This document shows, in pieces, positions 49,395 to 61,111 of a stretch of 64,000 nt of DNA. Location of the stretch: NCBI GenBank assembly GCA_022925895.1, contig JAKSYS010000061.1, positions 62,001-126,000 of the forward strand, given 5' to 3'. Positions within the stretch are counted from its first letter, which is position 1. Each line of letters begins with the position of its first letter. The DNA comes from Fragilaria crotonensis. Its lineage: Eukaryota > Bacillariophyta > Fragilariophyceae > Fragilariales > Fragilariaceae. The translations under genes were made by a program, and so were the position numbers. The notes beneath the pieces are model-generated. The model was given only the letters and a program-made list of their open reading frames with translations. It did not search any database and was not told the origin of the DNA.

Positions 49395-50198
49395 ATGGAA
49401 AAACATGACAAATTAAAAATTGGGAATAAGCAATTCAATTCACGTTTGATGTTAGGTACAGGTAAATATCGTAGTGTTACAGATGTTGTAAATAGTATTG
49501 AAAGTAGTGAATCTGAAATAATTACAGTAGCTATAAGAAGATTACCCGCTAACTTGAAAAATGATCATACAACTTTTTTAGGAGCCTTAAATTGGGATAA
49601 GCTTTGGCTATTACCTAATACAGCAGGTTCTCAAACAGCAGAAGAAGCTATTCGAATGGCGTTTTTAGGACATGAGTTAGCTTGCCAATTAGGCCAATCA
49701 GATAATTTCTTTATAAAATTAGAAGTTATTTCTGATCCAAAATACTTATTACCTGATCCAATAGGAACATTAAAAGCTGCTGAGTTTTTAGTTAAAAATG
49801 GATTTACTGTATTACCGTATATCAATGCGGATCCAATGCTTGCACTACATTTAGAGGATTTAGGATGTGCTACCGTAATGCCGTTAGGTTCACCTATTGG
49901 GTCTGGTCAAGGATTAAATAATTTAGAAAATATTAAAATTATTATTGAAAATGCGAGTATACCTGTTATCATAGATGCAGGAATTGGAACTCCTAGTGAA
50001 GCTGCGCAATCTCTAGAATTAGGGGCGGATGGTGTACTTTTAAATACAGCTGTCGCACAATCTAAAAATCCAAGTCAGATGGCCGAAGCTATGAAATTAG
50101 CGGTTCGTGCAGGTCGTCTAGGTTATTTAGCGGGTACTATGGAAAAAAAATATTATGCAAATCCAAGTTCACCGACTGATCAAATTAGTCGAATTTAG
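49395..50198 (+). CDS. thiG: Thiazole synthase ThiG
   Basis: 267 residues, TIM barrel. It condenses deoxyxylulose phosphate, dehydroglycine and sulfur from ThiS thiocarboxylate into the thiazole of thiamine. [10 protein letters not shown] at the start and Lys108 in [17 protein letters not shown] (the Schiff-base lysine) are conserved, as are [14 protein letters not shown] and [30 protein letters not shown] at the phosphate site. It is in frame throughout. It probably shares a transcript with trnN. Confidence 0.98.
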   Translation: MEKHDKLKIGNKQFNSRLMLGTGKYRSVTDVVNSIESSESEIITVAIRRLPANLKNDHTTFLGALNWDKLWLLPNTAGSQTAEEAIRMAFLGHELACQLGQSDNFFIKLEVISDPKYLLPDPIGTLKAAEFLVKNGFTVLPYINADPMLALHLEDLGCATVMPLGSPIGSGQGLNNLENIKIIIENASIPVIIDAGIGTPSEAAQSLELGADGVLLNTAVAQSKNPSQMAEAMKLAVRAGRLGYLAGTMEKKYYANPSSPTDQISRI

Positions 50199-50232
50199 AA
50201 AATTCTAACTACTTCTTAGTAGTTAGAATTTT
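50199..50232. terminator. Hairpin after thiG
   Basis: 15-bp perfect arms (50199-50213 and 50218-50232) with loop TCTT and a T-rich right arm, directly after the thiG stop. thiG and clpC converge here. Confidence 0.7.
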
Positions 50233-50268
50233 TTAAAATTTAATAATTTTTATAATATTTTTTAAAAA

Positions 50269-53200
50269 TTATTCATTATCTTTTTGTTTATTTTTGTCTC
50301 TAGTTTCTTTAGCTTTAGTTCTATTTTCTTTAACTATATCATTGTACATTCTTAATAAGTAAGTCGTTTTAATTGGTCGTTGTTGTAACCACATTTTACC
50401 AAACAGTAAACCTGTTACACCATTGACAATATCTTTTGGTAATCTATGACGTGCAAATGCTATAAATCTAATAACATATAAAGCTAAGTAAAGACCATTT
50501 TTAATAATACTTACAAAGAATCGTACTATTGGGTTTTTAATATTAGGGAATCGTAAACGTTTAAATACTGGTTTAAAATCATATTCAACAACTTCACTCT
50601 TGGTTTTAGCTATACTAGTTTCAGTTTTTTCATCAACAATTTCTGGGGCTAATGAAGAAGGTAATATACGTTCACGTTCAGGTCGTTTTGGTTTTTCCCA
50701 TTGACCTAATGGATCATCTAAAGATTGGTCTACATCGTCATTAACATTAATATTTAAATTAACACTACTTGTATCAATTTCAATAGCTATCTCATCCGTG
50801 TAAGTTTCATCATCTGGAATTCCAAAAGGATTTTCATATTCTTGATCTAAATATTCAAATCTATCCCGCATATTTGTAAAGTTTTCTACTTTTTCTAATT
50901 CTGCCGTAACATCATTTACTGTCTTAGTCGAATTGGTATTAAACTCATTAGAATCTCCCGACCCACTAAATAGGCGATTAACCATCATTTTTCGTCCAGT
51001 TTTGTCTGTACTTGATGTTACTACCGCAGTATTTAAAATATCACGGACTTCACCAACCTCTTTTGTTGCCTTCATTTCAGCTTTTAATTGTTTTAACGTT
51101 TTACGTGTAACAATGATACTGGTACCAGGTTTTAAATCTTCAGATAAACAACGTTCAGCTAATTGGTCTTCTAAATAATGCATAATCACTCGGCGTAATG
51201 GTCGTGCTCCATAAATAGGATCATTACCTTCTTCTACTAATAATGCTCTTACAGGTTCACTTACAACTAGGTTAATGCCTTTATCTTTTAAACGATCAAT
51301 TAATTGTTTAATCATGATTGCTGAAATGTCCCAAATGTCATGTTTTGACAAGTGATTAAATACAATAATTTCATCAATACGGTTAAGAAACTCTGGACGG
51401 AAGAAATTTTTAAGTTCTTCTTTTACTAATTTGTTTACTTTTCTTACAATTTCCGCATCTTTTTCTACTTCAGTTTCAGGTTCCCAGTCTCCAAAAGGAT
51501 TATCATTAATCATTAATTTAAGTCCTGATGATTTAACATCATCTTTTGATTGAACACCACTTTCTCGTTCAATAATTTTTGAACCTAAATTAGTTGTCAT
51601 AACAATCATAGTATTTGTAAAATCAATTACTCTACCTTTAGAATCTGTAAGTCTACCATCATCTAAAATTTGTAACAATAAATTAAATACATCCGGATGA
51701 GCCTTTTCAACCTCATCTAATAAAACTACTGAATATGGTTTTGTACGAACGGCTTCTGTCAATTGACCACCTTCATTATAACCTACGTAACCTGGAGGTG
51801 AACCGATTAATTTAGCTACGGTATGTTTCTCCATATACTCAGACATATCTAAACGAATCATACTATTCTCATCACCAAACATGTACTCTGCTACTGCTTT
51901 TGTTAATTCTGTTTTTCCAACACCAGTAGGACCTGCAAAAATAAAACTGGCAATAGGACGATTAGGATTTCGTAACCCTACACGTGCACGACGAATAGCA
52001 TTTGAGACAGAAATTACAGCTTGTTGTTGGCCTATAATTCGTTCACGAATAATTTGCTCCATTTGTAATAAACGTTCAGACTCAGACCCAGTAATTTTAT
52101 TAACCGGAACACCTGTCCAATTAGAAACAACATTTGCAACATCATTCTCTAAAACTTTATCAATTTCTTTTCTATTAAATCCGCGCATTTCATCTGCTAA
52201 TGCAGATTGTTTCATAATACGAATATGAGTACGTAATTCCATTTCTCTATCAAATTGGTTTTGAGCAAGCGGAAAATTATGAGTTTTCATCGAATTCTCT
52301 TTTTCTTTGATTACTGTTTGAAGTTCATTCATTAAATTACGTAATCCTTCAGGTAATCGACGATTTTCCAATCTAACCCGGGCACCGGATTCATCTAATA
52401 CATCAATCGCTTTATCTGGTAAAAAACGATCTGGTATATATTTATCAGATAAAATCGCTGCCTGTTCAATAGCTTTGCGTTCGTATGTTAATGTATGATG
52501 TTGTTCAAATTTAGGTTTTAACCCTTGTAAGATTTCAATGGTTGTACCAACACTTGGTTCTTCTACTAAAACTGGCTGGAATCGACGTTCTAAAGCTGGA
52601 TCACGCTCAATATATTTTCTATATTCGTCTTTTGTTGTTGCACCAATACAACGGAATTTACCACGTGCTAGTGCGGGTTTCAAAATATTAGCTGCGTCAA
52701 CTGCACCTTCAGCAGCACCTGCACCTACTAAAGTATGAATTTCATCAATTACAATGATGACAGCACTGTCGTTTTGAACTTCTTCTACAATTCTTTTTAA
52801 TCTTTCTTCAAATTCACCACGATATTTTGTACCTGCTAAGATTGATCCCAAATCTAATGCCATAATTAAACTACCGTCTAAAAAATCTGGCACATTTTCA
52901 TTTAAAATTAATTGTGCTAAACCTTCAGCAACTGCTGTTTTACCTACACCCGGTTCGCCAATTAAAACTGGATTATTTTTTGTTCTTCTTGCTAATACAG
53001 CAATTAAATCGTTTATTTCTTTTTCTCTTCCGATAACTGGATCTAATTTACCATCAACGGCCTCTTTTGTAATATTTTCTGAGAATTCATCTAGAGTCGG
53101 TGTTTGGCTACCTTTACGCTCACGTTCTAACAAAAATTTTTCCGCTTGGGTTAATGGACGTAAAATTTCTTCTTGTGTTTCTTCAATATAACTAAAAATG

Positions 53201-53610
53201 ATATCACGTAACTTTTTAGTATCGACACCTAATTTATCTAAAGTACGCATAGCAACACCATCCGTTTCACCTAATAAAGCTAATAGGATATGTTCTGTTC
53301 CTACAAAATTTTGGCCAAGATCTTTACCTTCATTTACAGCCATTTCTAAAACGCGTTTAGCTCGAGGTGTAAAAGGTATTTCAGAAGCAACAAACCCTGT
53401 TCCTCTACCAATATACATTTCAATTTCTTTTCGAGCTTTTTTTAATGAAACTTTCATTTTTTTCAAAGCTTTTGCACCAATCCCATGGCGTTGTCCAATT
53501 ACCCCTAAAAGTAACTGTTCAGTTCCGACGAAGTTATGCCCCATTCTTCGTGCTTCTTCCTGAGATAGCATGATAACTTTAATTGCGCCTTCGGTAAAGC
53601 GTTCAAACAT
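50269..53610 (-). CDS. clpC: Clp protease ATPase ClpC with long C-terminal extension
   Basis: 1113 residues, against about 820-900 for usual ClpC. Two Clp_N repeats lie at residues 1-145. AAA-1 has Walker A GEPGVGKT near residue 217 and [32 protein letters not shown]. The UVR-type middle region follows. AAA-2 has Walker A GPTGVGKT near 557 and [20 protein letters not shown]. The core ends near residue 845 ([20 protein letters not shown]). About 270 more residues follow: an acidic, low-complexity linker with [18 protein letters not shown], then a basic and hydrophobic part ([20 protein letters not shown], near 1025-1045) and a Lys-rich tail. ClpC unfolds proteins for ClpP and acts in import. 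The extension is unknown to me. Confidence 0.95.
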   Translation of the reverse strand: MFERFTEGAIKVIMLSQEEARRMGHNFVGTEQLLLGVIGQRHGIGAKALKKMKVSLKKARKEIEMYIGRGTGFVASEIPFTPRAKRVLEMAVNEGKDLGQNFVGTEHILLALLGETDGVAMRTLDKLGVDTKKLRDIIFSYIEETQEEILRPLTQAEKFLLERERKGSQTPTLDEFSENITKEAVDGKLDPVIGREKEINDLIAVLARRTKNNPVLIGEPGVGKTAVAEGLAQLILNENVPDFLDGSLIMALDLGSILAGTKYRGEFEERLKRIVEEVQNDSAVIIVIDEIHTLVGAGAAEGAVDAANILKPALARGKFRCIGATTKDEYRKYIERDPALERRFQPVLVEEPSVGTTIEILQGLKPKFEQHHTLTYERKAIEQAAILSDKYIPDRFLPDKAIDVLDESGARVRLENRRLPEGLRNLMNELQTVIKEKENSMKTHNFPLAQNQFDREMELRTHIRIMKQSALADEMRGFNRKEIDKVLENDVANVVSNWTGVPVNKITGSESERLLQMEQIIRERIIGQQQAVISVSNAIRRARVGLRNPNRPIASFIFAGPTGVGKTELTKAVAEYMFGDENSMIRLDMSEYMEKHTVAKLIGSPPGYVGYNEGGQLTEAVRTKPYSVVLLDEVEKAHPDVFNLLLQILDDGRLTDSKGRVIDFTNTMIVMTTNLGSKIIERESGVQSKDDVKSSGLKLMINDNPFGDWEPETEVEKDAEIVRKVNKLVKEELKNFFRPEFLNRIDEIIVFNHLSKHDIWDISAIMIKQLIDRLKDKGINLVVSEPVRALLVEEGNDPIYGARPLRRVIMHYLEDQLAERCLSEDLKPGTSIIVTRKTLKQLKAEMKATKEVGEVRDILNTAVVTSSTDKTGRKMMVNRLFSGSGDSNEFNTNSTKTVNDVTAELEKVENFTNMRDRFEYLDQEYENPFGIPDDETYTDEIAIEIDTSSVNLNINVNDDVDQSLDDPLGQWEKPKRPERERILPSSLAPEIVDEKTETSIAKTKSEVVEYDFKPVFKRLRFPNIKNPIVRFFVSIIKNGLYLALYVIRFIAFARHRLPKDIVNGVTGLLFGKMWLQQRPIKTTYLLRMYNDIVKENRTKAKETRDKNKQKDNE

Positions 53611-53896
53611 AATTTAATTTTCCTTTTTATTTAAAAAAATACTTTTGATCTACTACTGATAAAATAATTTTTTTCTATTTGTGTAATAGTAAATAGTATC
53701 ATAAATTACTAAGACTATCTACAATAAGTTACTTTTAAAATATATAAAGTTCAAGGTAAAGTAACCTTATATCGAACACTAATAAATTGAAATGAGTTAT
53801 TATTATATTCTATATAACATTATACAACTTAGTGCAAAAATTTATTAATATTTTTAAAATGTTTATTACTAGAAGGTGTTATTTTAAAATATATCT

Positions 53897-53967
53897 AGGC
53901 GACACCCAGATTCGAACTGGGGATCGAGGATTTGCAATCCACTGCCTTACCACTTGGCCATACCGCC
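53897..53967 (-). tRNA. trnC-GCA: tRNA-Cys(GCA)
   Basis: 71 nt. Acceptor GGCGGTA paired with TGTCGCC, anticodon loop TTGCAAA (GCA), T-arm CCCAG-TTCGAAT-CTGGG. The 286 bases to clpC show no gene. Confidence 0.94.
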
Positions 53968-53993
53968 TATTATTGAAATAGTTATAAAAAGGG

Positions 53994-54023
53994 ATTGTAC
54001 CATTATTAATTTATAAATTTCAA
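53994..54023 (-). promoter_or_regulatory. Promoter of trnC
   Basis: Minus-strand TTGAAA (54023-54018), 18-base spacer, TACAAT (53999-53994), about 26 bases upstream of trnC. Confidence 0.5.
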
Positions 54024-54069
54024 CAGTTTAAAATGTTGGACTTTTGTTAGTCCAACATTTTAAATCATT

Positions 54070-54399
54070 TTAATTTGAATTTGACACAGCTAATTTATAA
54101 AACACACCTGAAGGTAAATCTGCTTTTGATAATAAATCAAATAAGTTATCATTATTATCAGAATTGTAATAAATTTCTAAAATTCTTTTATGAGTACGAA
54201 CTTCAAAGTGCTCTCTTGAATCTTTATCTACATGAGGTGATCGTAAGACACAATAAATTCGCTTTTGTGTGGGTAATTTAACAATTCCTACGGAATTTAA
54301 TTCGATATTTTGTACAATATTCATCATTTTATTGCATGATGAATTTAATAATTCATGATTAAAAGATTCTAATCTGACCCGAATTTTTGAGTTTACCAT
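54070..54399 (-). CDS. rps10: 30S ribosomal protein S10
   Basis: 109 residues: IRVRLESFNHELLNSSCNKM at the start, GIVKLPTQKRIYCVLRSPHVDKDSREHFEVRTHKRIL with the tip loop that enters the 30S head. It follows tuf by 15 bases and is the last gene of the ribosomal operon. Confidence 0.97.
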   Translation of the reverse strand: MVNSKIRVRLESFNHELLNSSCNKMMNIVQNIELNSVGIVKLPTQKRIYCVLRSPHVDKDSREHFEVRTHKRILEIYYNSDNNDNLFDLLSKADLPSGVFYKLAVSNSN

Positions 54400-54414
54400 A
54401 AAGAATAAAATTAA

Positions 54415-55644
54415 TTATTTAACAATTTTAGAAACAACACCTGCTCCAATTGTACGACCACCTTCACGAATCGCAAATCGCATACCTTCTTCAATTGCTA
54501 CTGGATAAATTAATTCAGCAGTCATTTTGATACGATCTCCAGGCATTACCATTTCAACAGTTGTACCATCATCTGATGTAAATTTAGTAATAGCACCTGT
54601 TACGTCAGTAGTTCTTACATAGAATTGAGGACGGTAACCTGTAAAGAATGGTGTATGACGGCCACCTTCATCTTTTGTTAAAACGTATACTTCAGATTCA
54701 AAAAGTGTATGAGGTGTGATTGTACCTGGTTTTGATAATACCATACCACGTTCAATATCATCACGTGTTGTACCACGTAATAAAATACCTACGTTATCTC
54801 CAGCAAAACCTTCATCTAAAGTTTTTTGGAACATTTCAATACCAGTAATTGTTGTTGTTTTTGTATCTCTAATACCAACGATTTCAACACTATCACCTAC
54901 TTTAATAATACCACGTTCGATACGACCTGTAGATACAGTACCACGACCAGTAATAGAGAAAACGTCTTCAATTGCCATTAAAAAAGTTTTTTCTGTATCA
55001 CGAACAGGAGTTGGAATATAAGCATCAACAGCATCCATTAAAGCGTAAATTTTATCAACCCATGGATTATCACCACGACGAACTTCAGGATTAGATGAAA
55101 TTACTTCAATAGCTTGTAATGCTGAACCTGGACAAATTGGTATATCATCACCAGGGAAATCATATGCAGAAAGAAGCTCACGAACTTCTAATTCAACTAA
55201 TTCTAATAATTCTGCATCATCAACTTGATCTTCTTTATTTAAGAATACTACGATATCAGGAACACCTACTTGTTTAGCTAATAAAATATGTTCACGTGTT
55301 TGTGGCATTGGACCGTCGGCAGCCGATACTACTAAAATAGCACCGTCCATTTGAGCAGCACCCGTAATCATATTTTTTACGTAATCTGCGTGACCTGGAC
55401 AATCTACGTGTGCATAATGACGTGCTTCTGTTTCATACTCAACGTGAGCTGTATTAATAGTAATACCACGAGCACGTTCTTCTGGAGCACCATCAATATC
55501 AGAATACGCTTTCGCTACACCATTACCTTCTAATGCCATTGTTGCTGTAATTGCAGCGGTTAATGTAGTTTTACCATGATCAACGTGGCCTATTGTTCCA
55601 ATATTAACATGGGGTTTTGTACGTTCAAATTTTTCACGTGCCAT
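54415..55644 (-). CDS. tuf: Elongation factor Tu
   Basis: 409 residues. G1 GHVDHGKT (residues 19-26), switch regions [13 protein letters not shown] and [13 protein letters not shown], and NKEDQVDD as the guanine-specificity motif. Domains 2 and 3 are complete, ending [14 protein letters not shown]. It brings aminoacyl-tRNA to the ribosome. It stands in the rps12-rps7-tuf-rps10 order. Confidence 0.99.
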   Translation of the reverse strand: MAREKFERTKPHVNIGTIGHVDHGKTTLTAAITATMALEGNGVAKAYSDIDGAPEERARGITINTAHVEYETEARHYAHVDCPGHADYVKNMITGAAQMDGAILVVSAADGPMPQTREHILLAKQVGVPDIVVFLNKEDQVDDAELLELVELEVRELLSAYDFPGDDIPICPGSALQAIEVISSNPEVRRGDNPWVDKIYALMDAVDAYIPTPVRDTEKTFLMAIEDVFSITGRGTVSTGRIERGIIKVGDSVEIVGIRDTKTTTITGIEMFQKTLDEGFAGDNVGILLRGTTRDDIERGMVLSKPGTITPHTLFESEVYVLTKDEGGRHTPFFTGYRPQFYVRTTDVTGAITKFTSDDGTTVEMVMPGDRIKMTAELIYPVAIEEGMRFAIREGGRTIGAGVVSKIVK

Positions 55645-55723
55645 AATTTAATTTTTAAATTTAATTTGTTTATATATAAATAGAGAATACTTTTAGGCTT
55701 TTAGCGAGATTTTAAATTTATTC

Positions 55724-56192
55724 CTAGTAGCGGAAATGTGCAAAAGCTTTATTTGCTTCTGCCATTTTATGTGTTTCTTCTTTTTTCTTTATAGTATTAC
55801 CAATTTCATTCGATGTGTCAATAATTTCATTAGCTAATTTAATAGCCATAGATCTACCCACTCGTTGATTAGAATATCTTATAATCCAACGTAATGAAAG
55901 ATTGGTAGCCCTGAATCCACTAACTTCAATAGGAACTTGATAAGTAGATCCACCAACACGTCTTGCTTTAACTTCAACAAGAGGGCTAGAATTTTGAATC
56001 GCTTTTTCAAAAACTGCTAAAGGATCTTGATCAGTTTTTTTGTTAATTATTTCGAACGCTTGATAGACAATATTTTTAGCTAAATTCTTTTTACCTGATT
56101 TTAAAATTCGGGCAATAAGTAAACTTACAAGATAACTATTGTAAAGTGAATCTGGTTGTGGAAATCGTTTTTGAAATATTTCGACGAGACAT
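55724..56192 (-). CDS. rps7: 30S ribosomal protein S7 (frameshifted)
   Basis: ATG 56192 reads MSRRNISK and then loses frame in an A-run (plus T-run 56168-56172; one base too many or two too few). The next frame reads [20 protein letters not shown] and continues through [36 protein letters not shown] and the end [10 protein letters not shown]. About 156 residues. S7 is the head-assembly protein that contacts E-site tRNA. The break is probably a sequencing error. Confidence 0.92.
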
Positions 56193-56227
56193 AATTATTT
56201 ATTTAATATTTATATAAATATATATTT

Positions 56228-56608
56228 TTATTTATCACCTTTTGGTTTTTTTACACCATATTTTGAACGGCCTTGAGTTCTAGATTTAACACCACCGGTA
56301 TCTAATGCTCCACGAATTATATGATAACGAACACCAGGTAAATCTTTAACCCTTCCCCCACGAATTAAAACAACAGAGTGTTCTTGTAAATTATGGCCAA
56401 TTCCTGGTATGTATGCTGTAACTTCAAATCCTGAAGTCAAACGTACCCTTGCTACTTTTCGAATCGCTGAGTTAGGTTTTTTTGGTGTTGTTGTATAAAC
56501 TCTTGTACAAACACCTCTTCGTTGTGGGCATTTTACTAGAGCTGGGCATTTAGTTTTCTTTTTTATTTGAATACGTCTTGAACGAACTAATTGTTGTATT
56601 GTTGGCAT
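56228..56608 (-). CDS. rps12: 30S ribosomal protein S12
   Basis: 126 residues. [20 protein letters not shown], then the decoding-site motifs [36 protein letters not shown] and [18 protein letters not shown] with Lys and Pro where streptomycin resistance changes usually occur. It is a single exon, unlike the trans-spliced land-plant gene. Confidence 0.98.
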   Translation of the reverse strand: MPTIQQLVRSRRIQIKKKTKCPALVKCPQRRGVCTRVYTTTPKKPNSAIRKVARVRLTSGFEVTAYIPGIGHNLQEHSVVLIRGGRVKDLPGVRYHIIRGALDTGGVKSRTQGRSKYGVKKPKGDK

Positions 56609-56643
56609 ATAATTTAACTTTTAAATTAAGATCTAGTTTTTTA

Positions 56644-56857
56644 TTAATCAGTGTAATCTAATTGATATTTTTCATAAATTTCTCCACTCGCCCTTCGCTA
56701 TCAATCATCACAGCAGAATCATTATAAAAGGGTGGTTTGCTAACCATATATCAATTTGTAATTCACGTCTTGTAGAACCAATAAGACAAAGTGGCTTTCC
56801 ATCACAAAGTATAGGTGTTTCAGTAAACCATTGAGGATGTAGATCAGGTTTTGGCAT
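56644..56857 (-). CDS. rpl31: 50S ribosomal protein L31 (two frameshifts)
   Basis: ATG 56857 reads MPKPDLHPQWFTETPILCDG and continues KPLCLIGSTRRELQIDIWLANHPF. There a T-run one base short changes the frame; it resumes as YNDSAVMIDSEGRVEKFMKK and a short A-run changes it again before YQLDYTD. About 71 residues. It has the plastid L31 pattern with few Cys. Both breaks are homopolymer deletions, probably sequencing errors. It lies between rps9 and rps12. Confidence 0.88.
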
Positions 56858-56878
56858 ATTCTTTCTATAATTATTAAA

Positions 56879-57295
56879 TTAACGTTTAGAGTATTGTGGT
56901 GCTTTTCGTGCTTTTCTTAAACCATATTTTTTACGTTCTTTAATTCGTGCATCACGCGTTAAAAATCCATAAGGTTTTAAAATTTGACGATTTGTAGCTT
57001 CTATTTTACATAACAGTCTAGCAACGCCTAACTGAATTGCTTCTGTTTGACCTGTAAGACCACCACCTTTAACTATTGCAATGATATCAAATTGAGTTTC
57101 TAATTGCAATTTTTCTAAAGGAGCTTTTACCATATTTAGGTAACTGGGATTATATTGTAAATACTTTTCTCCAGGAACTTTGTTGATAATAATTTTACCA
57201 CCACCAGGAACTAAAAAAACACGAGCCACGGCTTCTTTGCGTTTTCCCAGTCCGATATTATGTTTTTGAAAAACTAATTTTGTATCAGTATTCAT
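56879..57295 (-). CDS. rps9: 30S ribosomal protein S9
   Basis: 138 residues: [46 protein letters not shown] and the C-terminal tail [18 protein letters not shown] whose final Arg touches P-site tRNA. It follows rpl13. Confidence 0.98.
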   Translation of the reverse strand: MNTDTKLVFQKHNIGLGKRKEAVARVFLVPGGGKIIINKVPGEKYLQYNPSYLNMVKAPLEKLQLETQFDIIAIVKGGGLTGQTEAIQLGVARLLCKIEATNRQILKPYGFLTRDARIKERKKYGLRKARKAPQYSKR

Positions 57296-57360
57296 AGAAT
57301 TTTAAATTTAATTAATACTTAGTTTGTAATGTCTTTTTTACTTAAAGTTATAAATCTAAT

Positions 57361-57819
57361 TTATAGATTTATTTTATTATCAAAAGACATATTAGTTAAA
57401 TCCAATTTAATTGGATTTTGTGCCATGTGAGGATGATTTTCATCAGTATATATATTTAAGCGTCTCATTAAACGCTTTGTTTCTGTCGTAGATAACATAC
57501 CTTTGATTGATCTCTCAATAGTTAGTTGTGGAAGCGAATCAATAGCATTTTTAATTGTTAAAGCACTTCCAACACGACCAGGATTATTAACAATATAATG
57601 TTTACTATTTTTGTTTACAATTATTGCATCAGCGTTTATTAAAATTACATAATCACCAATATCAGTTGCAGGATAATAATGAGGTTTAATTTTTCCTTTC
57701 AATAATGCTACAATTATTGTTGATAAACGTCCTAACTTCTGACCTTTACAATCAATAATAAACCAATTTCGAGTTTCATATTTCGAACTTGGTAAAAATG
57801 TTTTGTTTAGGGAATTCAT
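57361..57819 (-). CDS. rpl13: 50S ribosomal protein L13
   Basis: 152 residues: WFIIDCKGQKLGRLSTIIVALLKGK and HYYPATDIGDYVILINADAI are L13 core motifs, with the end IYTDENHPHMAQNP. It assembles early on 23S rRNA. It lies between rpoA and rps9. Confidence 0.97.
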   Translation of the reverse strand: MNSLNKTFLPSSKYETRNWFIIDCKGQKLGRLSTIIVALLKGKIKPHYYPATDIGDYVILINADAIIVNKNSKHYIVNNPGRVGSALTIKNAIDSLPQLTIERSIKGMLSTTETKRLMRRLNIYTDENHPHMAQNPIKLDLTNMSFDNKINL

Positions 57820-57855
57820 ATATTTTTTTAATTAATACTTAATAGAAATATTAAA

Positions 57856-58809
57856 TTAATCATTCTGAACACTTTTTTTCAGAATAATATTTAATTTATT
57901 TTTTAAAGTAGAAAATACTTCGTCAGCAGATTTTCGACCAAAATTTTTAAGTTCTTGTAACTGTTCAGGAGAATATTGTAATAAATCTCCTACAGTATTT
58001 ATTTTTGCTTTTTTTAAACAATTATATGCACGCACTGATAATTGTAATTCTTCAATAGCAATATTTGTATATGGTTCTATACTTAATGAACCATTATTTG
58101 TTTTTGGTTCTATTATTTCTAGAGTATTTTTTGTTTCAATCAAAGAAGTAAATAAATTAATGATGAGTTGACAAGCTTTTTTCAATGCATCAATAGGTTT
58201 AATACTTCCATTTGTCCAAATTTCAATAAATAATCTTTCTGAAATAGAATTATCATTGTCATAAACGTTTTCAATTTTAAAATTTACTTTTTGAACAGGC
58301 ATAAATATACTATCAATTTGAAGAAAATTTTTGTCTTCATCTGTAAACATCTGTGATGCTAATTTATAACCTGTCCCATATTCAATTTTGAATTCTATTT
58401 CTAGATTGATCGAAGTTGAAATTGTAGCTATGTAATGATTTGAATTAACAATTTCTAATCCTGTGGGCAAACTAATTAAATCTGCAGTAACAACTAAAGG
58501 ACCTTGGACTTTTAAACGACCAAATTTAACATCAGTTGTGTTACTTTTAATTACTATACCTTTCAGATTTAATAATATTTCTAAAATATCTTCTCGAACT
58601 CCTGGAATAGTTGCGAACTCGTGTCGAATGCCGACAATACGAACAGCAGATATTGCAGTACCTCCTAAATCACCTAATAATACTCTTCTTAAGTGATTTC
58701 CAATAGTTATTCCTTGCCCAGGTTCTAATTGATTAATTAAAAATTGTCCATAACAAACACCTGATTGAAGTTTTTCTGATTTTAAAGGCTTAAAATATAA
58801 ATTGTTCAT
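57856..58809 (-). CDS. rpoA: RNA polymerase alpha subunit
   Basis: 317 residues. The N-terminal dimerisation domain has GQFLINQLEPGQGITIGNHLRRVLLGDLGGTAI. The C-terminal domain IEELQLSVRAYNCLKKAKIN and VGDLLQYSPEQLQELKNFGRKSADEVFSTL binds DNA and regulators. It follows rps11 in the alpha-operon order. It pairs with rpoB at the other end of the window. Confidence 0.98.
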   Translation of the reverse strand: MNNLYFKPLKSEKLQSGVCYGQFLINQLEPGQGITIGNHLRRVLLGDLGGTAISAVRIVGIRHEFATIPGVREDILEILLNLKGIVIKSNTTDVKFGRLKVQGPLVVTADLISLPTGLEIVNSNHYIATISTSINLEIEFKIEYGTGYKLASQMFTDEDKNFLQIDSIFMPVQKVNFKIENVYDNDNSISERLFIEIWTNGSIKPIDALKKACQLIINLFTSLIETKNTLEIIEPKTNNGSLSIEPYTNIAIEELQLSVRAYNCLKKAKINTVGDLLQYSPEQLQELKNFGRKSADEVFSTLKNKLNIILKKSVQND

Positions 58810-58844
58810 CTTAAAATATTAAAAATTAATTAGAAATTTAAAAA

Positions 58845-59223
58845 TTAAACACGACGCTTTTTAGGAGGTCGACAGCCATTATGTGGAACAGATGTAATAT
58901 CTTCAATTGAACTAATTTCAAATCCTGCTGCTTCAATAGCACGAATAGCGGTCTCACGACCCGATCCTTGACCTTTCACTAAAATATTAACACTTTTCAT
59001 ACCAGTACTTACTGCTTCAAGAGCAGCTTTTTCTGCTGCAGTTTGTGCGGCAAATGGTGTACTTTTTCGTGCACCTTTAAAACCAGAACTTCCAGCAGAA
59101 GCCCATGAAACTGTATCACCTACTAAATTAGTAATTGTTACTATAGTATTGTTAAAAGTAGATTGAATATGAACAACCCCTTTAACAAAATTATTTTTAT
59201 CTTTTTTTATTTGTTTGAGCCAT
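58845..59223 (-). CDS. rps11: 30S ribosomal protein S11 (frameshifted)
   Basis: ATG 59223 reads MAQTNKK and then loses frame because of one extra A. It continues [57 protein letters not shown] and the end [17 protein letters not shown]. About 125 residues. It is on the platform near the decoding site. The break is a homopolymer insertion, probably a sequencing error. Confidence 0.93.
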
Positions 59224-59259
59224 GGGAAAATAAAACTTTAATGGTTAATTCAAATATTA

Positions 59260-59637
59260 TTATTTCTTTTTATTTGTAACGGTTTTTTTAGAGCCACGTC
59301 TTGCTCTTGCATTTGTTCGTGTACGTTGGCCACGAACAGGAAGACTATTACGGTGGCGTTTTCCACGATGACAATTAATTTCATTTAATCGTTTAATATT
59401 TAAACCATTAAATCTTCTAAGATCACCTTCTAATTTTAAATCTAAGGCTGGATCTTCTATTGCTTCACGTAAAGCTACAGTTTCTTCTGTTGTTATATCA
59501 TTCGTTCTTGTTTCAGGATTAATATTTGCTACTTCGATAATTTTTTTAGCCGAAGTAAGACCAATTCCATGAATATATGTAAGAGCGTATGCAATTCGTT
59601 TATTTCTTGGTAAATCAACACCAACTAATCTAACCAT
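59260..59637 (-). CDS. rps13: 30S ribosomal protein S13
   Basis: 125 residues: [72 protein letters not shown] and a basic tail. It forms intersubunit bridges from the 30S head. It precedes rps11. Confidence 0.98.
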   Translation of the reverse strand: MVRLVGVDLPRNKRIAYALTYIHGIGLTSAKKIIEVANINPETRTNDITTEETVALREAIEDPALDLKLEGDLRRFNGLNIKRLNEINCHRGKRHRNSLPVRGQRTRTNARARRGSKKTVTNKKK

Positions 59638-59658
59638 TATATTAACTCCTTTTAAATA

Positions 59659-59772
59659 TTATCCCTGACGTTGTTTATGTTTTGGATTAGAACAAATTAC
59701 CATAATTCTACCATGTCGTTTAATTACCCGACATTTATCACACATTTTTTTAACTGATGGACGAACTTTCAT
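59659..59772 (-). CDS. rpl36: 50S ribosomal protein L36
   Basis: 37 residues: [20 protein letters not shown] then [17 protein letters not shown]. The C-x2-C...C-x4-H zinc site is intact. It lies between secY and rps13, as in bacteria. Confidence 0.97.
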   Translation of the reverse strand: MKVRPSVKKMCDKCRVIKRHGRIMVICSNPKHKQRQG

Positions 59773-59784
59773 TATAAATTTTAG

Positions 59785-61058
59785 TTATAATTTAAATGTA
59801 TTTTTTTTTTTGTAAATATTTGAATATATAATATCATCAACTTCTTTTGAAATATCTACTAGAACACCTGCCATAATTAACAATGAAGTTGTACTTAATC
59901 CATTTAAACTTGAGATTTGAAGTATAACTTCAATTACGTTAGGAAGAGTTGCAAGCAAGGCCAAAATAACTGCTCCTAAAACTGTTAACCGATTCATTAC
60001 TTTTTTTAAATAAAATGTAGTTTGAACACCTGGTCTGATTCCAGGAATTGTTACAGCCATTTTTTGTAATTGGTCAGCTATATCTTTGGGATTCAAAACA
60101 ATTGTTGAATAAAAAGAACTGAATAATAATATTAAACCGAAATAAAAGACCCAGTAAGTAATTTTTCCAAGAAGGCCTATATTATTAATGGGTAAACTCA
60201 ATTGAGGAAATATTCCTAAATTACTAATATAACCAGGTAAAACCAAAACTGTTGTTGTTAAAATAATTGGCATTACTCCTGCTTGATTTAATCGAACAGG
60301 AATATAATTATTTATTAAATTTGATGACCCTACTCTTCGTTGATTTAATTGTTTTGACGAAATAATCGGTATTCGCCTTACTCCTTCTTGTAATAATACA
60401 ATACCGCATAATGAAAGAATTATTAAACCACTAATAATAATTATTGATGGAAGAGTTAAATTATCTAAATTCTCAGTTATCAAAGTTTTACAAAGATTTG
60501 GAAAACTTGAAACAATATTTGTATAAATAAGTAATGAAGCTCCATTACCTAAACCATAATCTGTCACTAATTCACTTAACCATAAAACAATCATTGCCCC
60601 AGTGGTTAACCAAACAACAATTTCTAATAATAATTGAGTATTCCAATTAAATAAAATTGGTCTTAAGTAAAGTCCTAGTCCGATGCTTTGAATTATTGCC
60701 CAAATTAATGTAACAAACCTGGTTAAACGGTTTAGTGATCTACGAGCATTTAAATCTCCCTCTTTTGTAATTTTGCTAAAGAAGGAGAAAATGCTACTAT
60801 AAGTTGAATAAAAATAGAGGCATTAATGTAAGGGAAAATATTTAAAGTAAAGAGTCCAATTACAAATGTATCTTTACCCGAAAATGTACTTACGATATTT
60901 CTTGCAAATGGATTATTTTGAATATAAAGAGCTAAATCTGTATGATTAATTCCAGGTATTGGAAGAAAGCTACCAATTCGAATAAATAAAATGACACCTA
61001 AACTAATTAATAAACGTTGTAAGATAATACGAAGACTTATACTATTAAGAATTTTCAC
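59785..61058 (-). CDS. secY: Preprotein translocase SecY (frameshifted)
   Basis: About 425 residues, ten membrane helices. From ATG 61058 it reads MKILNSISLRIILQRLLISL and LPIPGINHTDLA, as far as PSLAKLQK, where an A-run one base short (plus TTTT 60773-60776) breaks the frame. It resumes EGDLNARRSLNRLTRFVTLI and continues with LVTDYGLGNGASLLIYTN, VRLNQAGVMPIILTT and IPGIRPGVQTT to the end. It is the pore of the thylakoid Sec translocon, partner of SecG (18.0 kb). The break is probably a sequencing error. Confidence 0.94.
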
Positions 61059-61111
61059 CGGTTTGTTTTCAATTCAATTATATGATTATTATCGTATTGG
61101 AAATTATTACC

